This document shows, piece after piece, positions 7,136 to 14,600 of a DNA stretch of 18,476 bases. The notes beneath the pieces are model-generated. The model worked only from the letters and a program-made list of their open reading frames with translations, was not told where the DNA came from and ran no database searches. How positions within the stretch are numbered: position 1 is the stretch's first letter; the number at the start of each line of letters is the position of its first letter. The position numbers were made by a program, and so were the translations under genes. Source of the DNA: a bacterium (GTDB lineage: Bacteria; Auribacterota; UBA3054); the NCBI GenBank assembly GCA_017444325.1, contig JAFSWV010000162.1, positions 1 through 18,476 on the forward strand, in the 5' to 3' direction.

Positions 7136-7249
7136 ATGAGATATCTGTTACTCGTCCTCGTTTGCCTTTTGGCCTTCACTGCCTGCAAAAAGGAAAAGAC
7201 CCCCGGCCAGAAACTCGACAACGTCATCAACGCTGTCCAGGGCAAGTAA
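7136..7249 (+). CDS. Small 37-residue lipoprotein
   Basis: The ATG at 7136 is preceded by AAGGAGA (7124-7130) with a 5-nt spacer, a site as strong as those of the neighbouring genes, so the in-frame ATG at 7061 is rejected. The peptide has a hydrophobic segment (residues 3-14) and a lipobox-like FTAC with Cys17. After predicted cleavage only 21 residues remain, starting CKKEK and ending in an amphipathic LDNVINAVQGK. Size and layout resemble entericidin-type lipoproteins, but the similarity is too short to assign. The stop codon is 12 nt before a tRNA-Gly gene, and no terminator lies between, so both are expected on one transcript. The function is unknown; it is likely an envelope lipopeptide. 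Confidence 0.75.
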   Translation: MRYLLLVLVCLLAFTACKKEKTPGQKLDNVINAVQGK

Positions 7250-7261
7250 TTTTTTTGCTTT

Positions 7262-7336
7262 GCGGGCGTAATTCAGCGGTAGAATGTCAGCTTCCCAAGC
7301 TGAACGTCGTGGGTTCGATCCCCATCGCCCGCTCCA
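7262..7336 (+). tRNA. tRNA-Gly (anticodon CCC)
   Basis: Acceptor GCGGGCG (7262-7268) pairs with CGCCCGC (7326-7332), the discriminator base is T7333 and CCA (7334-7336) is encoded. The anticodon stem is TCAGC/GCTGA (7287-7291 with 7299-7303) around the loop TTCCCAA, giving anticodon CCC at 7294-7296, which reads GGG codons. The T-arm contains GGTTCGATCC. It closely resembles enterobacterial tRNA-Gly(CCC). It lies 12 nt after a lipoprotein stop codon with no promoter of its own in that gap. Confidence 0.96.
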
Positions 7337-7357
7337 AAAGCCCAAATTGGCAACAAC

Positions 7358-7391
7358 AAAAAAAGACGCGTATCTTGCGCGTCTTTTTTTT
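7358..7391 (+). terminator. Intrinsic terminator after tRNA-Gly
   Basis: GACGCG (7365-7370) pairs with CGCGTC (7378-7383) around a 7-nt loop, and is extended by a run of seven A (7358-7364) against a run of eight T (7384-7391). Its T-run touches the extended -10 of the next gene. It is symmetrical enough to work on both strands. Confidence 0.85.
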
Positions 7392-7399
7392 GTTATAAT
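7391..7399 (+). promoter_or_regulatory. Extended -10 promoter of the three-module secreted protein gene
   Basis: TGTTATAAT matches the extended -10 consensus TGnTATAAT exactly. No good -35 is seen at 16-18 nt, since that region is the preceding terminator hairpin. An extended -10 promoter can work without one. The leader would be about 33 nt, ending in AAGGAG (7426-7431). Confidence 0.6.
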
Positions 7400-7438
7400 T
7401 GAGGAAGTTACAGATTTCACCTAACAAGGAGTTCAACC

Positions 7439-8647
7439 ATGAAAAAGATCCTGTCCTTATTGATCATCCTCAGCGTAAGCCTTGCCATCGCTGACGATAT
7501 CCAGACCTTCAAAGGCAAATTCTCCAAGAACCGCCAGGAGGAAGTTGCCTGCGTCGTCACCGTCATTCCCGGGAGTGACGGCAGCACCTTCCAGGTCGTG
7601 ACCGCGGAAGCCGAACCCCAGACCTACTCCTTCAAAGGCACGGTCTCTTTCGGCAGCTTCATCGCCCAGGACAAGGACGGCAAGACCGCCCTCGTCGGAA
7701 AGATCGGCAAAGACAATTTCCGCGCTTCCATCGTTGACAAAGACGAGAACACCCTGGCCTGGATCAGGACAGGCGAAGGCGGCCACAGGAGACCGGAAGC
7801 TCCGGCAGCGCCCGCAGCGCCAGCCGCCCCGACTGCTCCGACGACCGAAGTCCAGCCCGCCCAGACTCAGCAGACCCAGCCCGCGGCAACCGCCGAGCCC
7901 GTCGCCTCCGTTGAGCAGCAGGTCTACAAAGGCCAGTACATCGACGATGACGGCGAAGTGAAAAGCCTGACCCTGACCGTTGATTTCACCAACAAAGAGA
8001 CCGGCGCCGCCCGCTTCACCTTAACGAGAACTGAAGCCGACGGCGACGTTGATTCCAGCCTGTACGAAGGCACCATGAAGAACGGCTCATTCTCCGCCAA
8101 GGAATTCCACCACGGCATCGAGCTGACCCCCGACACCATCAAAGGCACCGTTGCGAACGGCACTCTCCAGGGCGCCAAATATGACGACGGCTTCTTCAAA
8201 GAAGCGACCTTCAGCGGCAAACTTCAGGGCTCCCCGTCCGCGGTTCAAAACGTGGTCTCCAAAGGCGAGGCCATTAAGGAAGCCATAAGCGATCCCAACG
8301 CCTCCTTCTCCCAGGTCCTGCAGAAAGTTGCCACAGCCTTGCAGAGCGGCGACTACACCTACACTGGCAAATACATTGACGACGACGGCGAAGTGGAAAC
8401 CTTGACTGCCAAAGTTTCCATCGCCCAGAACGGCAGCGCGACCTTCACCTTAACGAAGACCGAAGCCGACGGCGACAGCGATGTCGATTTCTACCAGGGC
8501 ACCGTCAACGGCACCAACTTCACCGGAAGCGAACCTAACGAACGCACACCCGACGTCATCAAGGGAACCATCACGCCCAAGACCTTCAAAGGCGTCTATC
8601 TTGACGACGGCCGCAAACAGGAAGGCTCTTTCGAAGCCACCAGATAA
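7439..8647 (+). CDS. Secreted protein with three related beta-rich modules
   Basis: A 402-residue protein with a Sec signal peptide (residues 1-18, probable cleavage AIA|DD) and no lipobox. Module 1 spans about 22-115; an Ala/Pro/Gln/Thr-rich linker follows (119-158); module 2 spans about 163-262; a short helix-prone spacer (268-304) follows; module 3 spans about 308-400. Modules 2 and 3 share YIDDDGEV, FTLT-TEADGD, an aromatic-(E/Q)-G-T segment and PD-IKGT in the same order. Module 1 matches only the pattern (FKGKF, EEVACVVTV, SFKGTVSFGSF). The DDDGEV and EADGD clusters could bind Ca2+, but this is inference. AAGGAG lies 7 nt upstream of the ATG. I do not recognise a named family; it is probably a periplasmic or surface protein. 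It ends 12 nt from the convergent kinase gene. Confidence 0.85.
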   Translation: MKKILSLLIILSVSLAIADDIQTFKGKFSKNRQEEVACVVTVIPGSDGSTFQVVTAEAEPQTYSFKGTVSFGSFIAQDKDGKTALVGKIGKDNFRASIVDKDENTLAWIRTGEGGHRRPEAPAAPAAPAAPTAPTTEVQPAQTQQTQPAATAEPVASVEQQVYKGQYIDDDGEVKSLTLTVDFTNKETGAARFTLTRTEADGDVDSSLYEGTMKNGSFSAKEFHHGIELTPDTIKGTVANGTLQGAKYDDGFFKEATFSGKLQGSPSAVQNVVSKGEAIKEAISDPNASFSQVLQKVATALQSGDYTYTGKYIDDDGEVETLTAKVSIAQNGSATFTLTKTEADGDSDVDFYQGTVNGTNFTGSEPNERTPDVIKGTITPKTFKGVYLDDGRKQEGSFEATR

Positions 8648-8659
8648 TTTCCGTTCTTT

Positions 8660-10117
8660 CTAAAAACTGAGACCCTTGACCGCAGGATAGAGTTTGCGGA
8701 AAAAAGCGTACCCCCGGTCGTATTTTTCCATGAGCTCCATGTTTGGATCAAGGGTCTCTTTTATTTTGACAATCTCTTTTGTACCGGAAGCGAGGCCTTT
8801 GTATTTGCCGCAAGCTGCGGCGGCAAGGATAGCGGCGCCTAAGCCCGGGCCCTCCTCGCTTTCCGGGATCATGAGCTCCAGTTTCAGAACATTGGCAAGG
8901 ATCGTGCGCCACAAAGGGCTCTTGGCGCCGCCGCCGCAGAGGGTGGCTTTTTTTATTTCGAGGCCCATGCTCCTGGCCACTTCCAGGGAATCCCTAAGCC
9001 CGTAGGCCACGCCTTCCAGGACGCTCTGGTACATCTCGCTTCGCTTGGTGTCGAGGCTCATGCCGTAGAACATGGCCCTGACTAACGTGTCGTTGTGCGG
9101 GCTGCGCTCCCCCATGAGATACGGCAGGAAGAAAACCTTGTTCCCGCCCAGATTTTTAATTTCCGCCTGCTCTTTGGCGTAGTCCTTTTCTTCAAGGATC
9201 TCATCCATGAACCATTTGTTGCAGCTGGCGGCTGAAAGCATGCAGCCCATCAGGTGAAAACGGCCGTCCGCGTGGGCGAAGGCGTGCAGGCTGTTCTTTT
9301 CATCCACCAAAAATTTGTCGCTCGTAATGAAGATGGTGCCGGATGTGCCGATGGAAATGTTGCACTTGGCGTTCCCAATGGCGCCGGTGCCCAGGGCGGC
9401 CGCGGCGTTGTCGCCGGCGCCCGCGGCGACGATCGCTTCGCCCTTTATGCCAAGCTCTGCTTTGATCTCTTCTGAGAGCTTGCCAACCGCTTCATAGCTT
9501 TCGTGCAGAAGAGGCAGCTGTTCTTTTTTTACGCCGCAAATTGAAAGCATTTCTTCCGACCACCTTTTGTTTTTGACATCCAATAAAAGCGTGCCGGAAG
9601 CGTCGGAGTAATCTGTCGTAAAAGCGCCGGAAAGTCTATATACAAGATAATCCTTGGGCAGCATTATCTTTTTGATCTTTTTAAAATTCTCCGGCTCGTT
9701 GTTTTTCACCCAGAGGATCTTTGGCGCGGTGAAGCCAGCGAAAGCGATGTTGCCGGTGAAGGAGGAAAGTTTTTCTTTGCCTATCTCGTTGTTGAGATAT
9801 TCCGTTTCCGCAACTGTGCGTCCGTCGTTCCAGAGAATGGCGGGGCGGATGATTTCGTCATGCTCGTCCAGGATCACAAGTCCGTGCATTTGCCCGGCGA
9901 CCGCGATGGCGTCCACGCTTGAGCCGTTGTGGGCCCTGAGAAGCTTAATCAGGCCGTTTTTGGTTTGGCTAAGCCAAAGAGCAGGGTCCTGCTCGGACCA
10001 GCCCTCTTTGGGGAAGCTGAGCGGGTATTCTTCGCTTTGACATCCGACAACGCGGCCCGCTTCGTCCATCAGGAGAAGCTTGACAGCGGAAGTGCCTAGA
10101 TCTATGCCGACGAACAT
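8660..10117 (-). CDS. xylB: Xylulokinase-type FGGY carbohydrate kinase
   Basis: A 485-residue FGGY-family sugar kinase, which phosphorylates a ketose with ATP. The N-terminal phosphate-1 motif GIDLGTSAVKLLL (4-16), AGQMHGLVI (74-82), WNDGRT (96-101), catalytic Asp236 in GAGDNAAAALG and the C-terminal adenosine motif LCGGGAKSPLWR are all present. Met77-His78-Gly79 and the Asp position align with the substrate-contact and catalytic residues known from E. coli XylB. The length matches the family (about 485). The gene follows the isomerase by 9 nt, and its Shine-Dalgarno TAAGGAG (10123-10129) contains the isomerase stop codon, so the two are translationally coupled. D-xylulose is the likely substrate, but L-xylulose or D-ribulose cannot be excluded because the partner is not a xylose isomerase. 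Confidence 0.92.
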   Translation of the reverse strand: MFVGIDLGTSAVKLLLMDEAGRVVGCQSEEYPLSFPKEGWSEQDPALWLSQTKNGLIKLLRAHNGSSVDAIAVAGQMHGLVILDEHDEIIRPAILWNDGRTVAETEYLNNEIGKEKLSSFTGNIAFAGFTAPKILWVKNNEPENFKKIKKIMLPKDYLVYRLSGAFTTDYSDASGTLLLDVKNKRWSEEMLSICGVKKEQLPLLHESYEAVGKLSEEIKAELGIKGEAIVAAGAGDNAAAALGTGAIGNAKCNISIGTSGTIFITSDKFLVDEKNSLHAFAHADGRFHLMGCMLSAASCNKWFMDEILEEKDYAKEQAEIKNLGGNKVFFLPYLMGERSPHNDTLVRAMFYGMSLDTKRSEMYQSVLEGVAYGLRDSLEVARSMGLEIKKATLCGGGAKSPLWRTILANVLKLELMIPESEEGPGLGAAILAAAACGKYKGLASGTKEIVKIKETLDPNMELMEKYDRGYAFFRKLYPAVKGLSF

Positions 10118-10126
10118 TGGATCTCC

Positions 10127-11611
10127 TTAGAAGGGATTCTCCGTGGGATAGCGGTCGCCTTTGGCGCGGTTGAAATAGATCTCCTCCGGCTTGACGCCGA
10201 GAAGCTTGAAGACTTCGAAGAGCGCTTTGCCGTTATGAGAGAAAGTGACGGCGGTATGGTGCGGGAAATTCTTCTCCACGAGCACGTGCCGGTAGAAGCG
10301 GCCCATCTCAGGAACGGCGATGACGCCGATGGCGCCGAAGGAGCGCGTGCGCACGTTCAGTATCTCGCCCTGCGCGACGTAAGCTCTGAGCTTGGCGTCC
10401 GCGGTGCTCTGCAGTCTGAAGACGGTGGTCTGGCCCGGCGCGAGATCGCCTTCCAAAGTGCCGTTGGTGACTTCCGCAGGCAGGCTTCTGGCCATGATCT
10501 TCTGGTTTCTCATTTCGCAGAAAGATAGTTTCGTAGAGGCGGTGTTGCCGCAGTGGAAGCCCATGAAGAGGTCGCTTTTTTTGTAAGGATATTTTCCTTT
10601 GATCTCTTCCTCGTACATGTCAGTGGGAACAGTGTTGTTGATGTCCAGAAGCGTGACGGTGTCCCTGCTCACCACCGTGCCTATGTATTCGCTCAGGGCG
10701 CCGTAGATATCGACTTCGCAGGCGGCGGGAATGCCCATCTGCGCCAGACGGCTGTTGACGTAGCAGGGTACGAAGCCGAACTGCGTCTGGAAAGCCGGCC
10801 AGCATTTGCCTGCCACGACTGTGTACTTGCGCATGCCTTTGTGCGCTTCCAGCCAATCCAGAAGCGTCAGTTCATACTGCGCAAGGTTATTCAAGACTTC
10901 CGGTTTCTTGTTGCCGGCGCCAAGTTCTTTGGCCATTTCGGCGGCGACATTTTCTATTCGCTTGTCGCCCGCATGTTTCTTGAAGGCTTCGAACAGATCG
11001 AGTTCGGAATTCTCCTCCAGCTCCACGCCCAGGTCGTAAAGGCGTTTTATAGGCGCGTTGCAGGCCAGGAAATCCTGCGGCCGCGGACCGAAAGAGATGA
11101 TCTTCAGGTTTTGCAGCGCAGTCACAGCGTTGGCAACGGTTTGGAATTCGCTGATCATCTTTGCGCATTCATCCGCATCGCCGACGGGATATTCCGGAAT
11201 ATAAGCCTTGAGATTCCGGAGAGCGAGATTATAGCTGGCGTTCAGCATGCCGCAGAAAGCGTCGCCCCTGTCGTCTAAGAGTTTCTCTTTACCTTCTTCC
11301 GCGGCGGCTATCATCATGGAAGGCCCACTAAAGTATTTCACAAGGAGCGTTTCGGATGTCTCAGGGCCGAAATTGCCAAGGAAGACCACAAGCGCTTCAA
11401 TTTGGTTTTCCAAGAGATCCTCGAGCGCCGCTTTGGCGTCCAGTTCGTTCTCCACGATGATTGGGCATTCGTAGATCTCGCCGTATTTTTCCCGGTAAGA
11501 CTCTACGATCCTGACTCGTCTGCTTTCCGAAAGGCTCTTGGGAAAGCAATCCCTGGAGACGGCCACGATGCCAAGCTTGACGTCCGAAATATTGTCGCTT
11601 AGTTGATGCAT
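10127..11611 (-). CDS. L-fucose/L-arabinose isomerase-family protein
   Basis: A 494-residue protein of the FucI/AraA superfamily, which interconverts aldoses and ketoses with a Mn2+-type metal. The C-terminal half carries the expected ligand series: Glu299 in ACEVDIYGA, Asp323 in LLDINNT, and a His in PHHTAVTFSH (His451, 452 or 459). Before it lies GKCWPAFQTQFGFVPC, the segment that in the family precedes the active site. The N-terminal half is a Rossmann-like region (VFLGNFGPE, 77-84). It is shorter than E. coli FucI (about 590) and belongs to the poorly characterised short branch, so the sugar is not known. D-arabinose, L-fucose or L-arabinose are plausible given the downstream xylulokinase. 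AGGGGGA (11621-11627) is the Shine-Dalgarno. A terminator stem starts just 19 nt upstream of the ATG. Confidence 0.85.
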   Translation of the reverse strand: MHQLSDNISDVKLGIVAVSRDCFPKSLSESRRVRIVESYREKYGEIYECPIIVENELDAKAALEDLLENQIEALVVFLGNFGPETSETLLVKYFSGPSMMIAAAEEGKEKLLDDRGDAFCGMLNASYNLALRNLKAYIPEYPVGDADECAKMISEFQTVANAVTALQNLKIISFGPRPQDFLACNAPIKRLYDLGVELEENSELDLFEAFKKHAGDKRIENVAAEMAKELGAGNKKPEVLNNLAQYELTLLDWLEAHKGMRKYTVVAGKCWPAFQTQFGFVPCYVNSRLAQMGIPAACEVDIYGALSEYIGTVVSRDTVTLLDINNTVPTDMYEEEIKGKYPYKKSDLFMGFHCGNTASTKLSFCEMRNQKIMARSLPAEVTNGTLEGDLAPGQTTVFRLQSTADAKLRAYVAQGEILNVRTRSFGAIGVIAVPEMGRFYRHVLVEKNFPHHTAVTFSHNGKALFEVFKLLGVKPEEIYFNRAKGDRYPTENPF

Positions 11612-11629
11612 ATTGATTTTTCCCCCTGT

Positions 11630-11658
11630 AAAAAAAAGAGCCGGATGGACCGGCTCTT
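11630..11658 (-). terminator. Intrinsic terminator after the giant pseudopilin gene
   Basis: On the minus strand GAGCCGG and CCGGCTC (11650-11656 with 11638-11644) form a stem extended by A-T pairs, with a 5-nt loop and a run of eight T (11637 down to 11630). It begins 12 nt after the pseudopilin stop and ends 18 nt before the isomerase start codon in the same direction. Confidence 0.85.
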
Positions 11659-11670
11659 CTTCGTTTAAAT

Positions 11671-14600
11671 TTACTGCTGCTTGGAGAGGAAGCGGAAGCT
11701 GGACTCGCCTATCGCGCCGTCCATCAGCGCCTGGCGGTCAACAATGACATCCTGGGAAGTGTAGGACGTGACGTAGTCGCCCTTAGACTCATCATACTCG
11801 CCGTCGCGGTTGACGTCGTTCAAAGACTCGGCCAGGATGCGGACTCTGAACTGGTCGCTCCTGGTCGTTATGAGCGCGCAGAGATGGCTGTAGCGCTCAA
11901 CTGTCATGCCTCTGACGGAAAGAATGTCTGTGATGTTCTTGTAGGGCTTGAGTTCAGCTTTGCCGTTCTGGGCCACGCCGCGGTAAATGTCCTCGGCAAG
12001 CTTTGAACTGACGCCGGGAAGAGATGCCAAAACTCTCGGCGGAGCGGTATTGATATTGATCTGCCCCTGGGTGGAGCATGGCGTCAGGTAGGCGTAATCG
12101 AACCAAGCGAAACCCGAACAGTCGGCGTCATGAAGCCCGGAAGGCGTTAATCTCAACTTGATGCCGCCCTTGGCGGAAACATGCTCGGGGCCGATCATGC
12201 CGCAGAAGAAACCGTCGGACTTGTTGGCTTGCAGATGCCTGGGAACGCTGATCTGATATGGATCGTTAATGTCTTTGTCAGAAATGGAAGTCTTCGGGAA
12301 TTCTTCATATTCAGCTTTGTCGTAATTGTAAACTTCGACTTTGATAGTCGCGTTGTGATTCTCCTCAAGAAATTCCGTCGTCTTGATGGAGTCGTTCAAT
12401 CCGAAGATGTAGAGGCCATAAGGCTGCTTTGTAAGGCCTTTCTCGACCCACTCCCATTCGCCTTTGTCCTGGGGCTGCCTGGTGTAGAACATAGCGGAGC
12501 CGTACCCTGGACCGACGCTGAACTTATCGCCTTTGGAGGTATGCAGGGTTTCCTGGGCGCCGACAGAGTAGCCGTCGGGCGTGATCGAAGTTGCCGTGCT
12601 GTTCTTTATGACGAAGACCTGGTCTTTCTGTTTGCCGCTGCTGATCCTGAGTTTCTGGCCTTCCCAGATGCCGGGCTCCCAGTTGACGTCCTTGGCCTGG
12701 AGCTTGCCGGTGTCAGATTTCGCGACCGTGCCGAAGGCCGGGCGCCAGCCGCCCAGATGCGCTCCCTCTTCCTCCGCGTCCATTCTGACGCCATAGGTCG
12801 TGAAGCTCTTGGCGATGGCCTGCATGTAGCGGTTCGCTTCCTGGGTCTTGTTGCCGGTGCCGATGTTTTCCCAGTCGCCGCTTCGCCTGACTTTCCTCAA
12901 TTCGCCGACCGTGGCGTAAGGAGCGTTCTTGACATAAGCCCTGCTTTCAGCTCTGGTGCGGACGTTGTGGTTCTCCGCTTCCCTTAAGGTGCCGCCGATG
13001 GTTGGCTTCGTAGTCTTGACCCAGGTGTAGTGCGTCGGGTCGTCCTTCTGCGTTGAGCAAGTCAGCTCGTTGGGTTTCAACGTTCCGTATTCAACGGTAC
13101 GGGCCGCGATCTGGCCGTACTCGTTCTTCATAGTCATGGAGAGGAAGCCGCCTTCCCTGGGGATGCCTAAGAACATGGCGTCGTCGCCGCTCTTGGCGCC
13201 GTCCACGGTCCAGCTGATGCCGGGCTGAGCCTGGATCCAGTTGCTGCCGCTGTAGTGCACGGACTTTCTGATGCCGGTGACGCCGTTGCGGCCCGATTCG
13301 CTTCTGGGGCTGTGGATCTCGATGATCTCATACTTCATCTGGTCGTGCTTCCAGTTGGCGCCGGAGAGCCAGAGCTTGTCGCCGCTCACACGGGAGATCT
13401 TGTAGCGCACGCCCCACAAAACGTCGGGCAGTTCGTAGCAGGGATAAGATTCTTTGACGTTGTCGCCCCAGGTGCCGTTCTTACTGGCGCCGAACGTATA
13501 GTCGAAAACGTGGCGGTTGTTCGTCAGATAGAAGTAGCCGTTGGCCGGGATGACCGGGTTCGGATCGTCGTAGAGGCTGCCTATCCTGGCGTTGAAGTGC
13601 GGAGCGCTCTCTATTATGGCGATCTGGTCGGCATAGTCGCCGGTGTTGATTACGACGCGCCAGTTGCGCAGAGAAATGTCCCTGTCGCTGATGTTGATCA
13701 ACTCCACTACGTCAGGACGCTGGATGTAAACTACGTCGAAAACATTCTTGGATTTTGCCAACGTCGAGGAAGACGTCGAAGCGCCGTTGCGAAGGCCCGT
13801 AGTCTTGGCAGTTGAAACGACAAGCGGCAGGAGTCCGTCCACCGCCCTGACAGCGTCGCCGTCTTTGTAGGGATAGCGCTTCATCCAAACTCTGTCTTCG
13901 CCGCCAGGCATCTTCATCTCGCTGCCCTTTAGGTCTTCCTTTCTAAGTTCGACCATCCTGGTCTCGGAGTATTTGCTCGGATCGCCGTCCAAATCCATGA
14001 ATTCGTTGAAGCCTTTCCAGGGCACGGTATAGCTCTTGCCCAGGACTTTCGTCATAACGCTGTCGCCGCTCGTGCCGAAGGAACCGGTGAAATTCTGATC
14101 GCCGATGAAAGCGTAATAGTAGAGATCCTTGGGCGGCTTGATCTCTTGCTGGATCTGCGTCGGGAAGGCCCAGATATCCTGGGCTCTGGGAACGATCGAA
14201 ATAACGCCGGCGTGCCCGCACTCCCAGCTCCAGCCCGTGTAGAGGCAGGCGAAGAGAGTATCGTTGGTAAAATTATCCGCCTTGGCAAGCGTCGTTCCGC
14301 ATCCGACGTGAATAGTGTCGCCGCTGTTGTCAATGATCGGATAGTAACCGATCTTCTGGTTAGCGTTGTTATACAGAACAAGCGTGCCGCCTTTCAGGAG
14401 ATTACGGGGAATGCCGCCCCACTTGCGGTTCATGAGCTTTTTGAAATTGCGCCAAAGCGTATTGTACGCCGCTCTCCTTGGATCGCTGCCGAGTTTTACC
14501 TTGTAGCCGGAAGAATAGCTTTCCTTTTTGCCGAAATAATCGACCGAACCGCCGCTGGAACTTGATTTGCTGTTTATGGGGAAGGCGTAAGTCACGCTTC

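Noticed and set aside
7840..7925. The Pro/Ala/Gln-rich stretch of the three-module protein as a tandem DNA repeat
   Set aside because: Codons vary and no unit repeats exactly. It is a low-complexity linker rather than a microsatellite.
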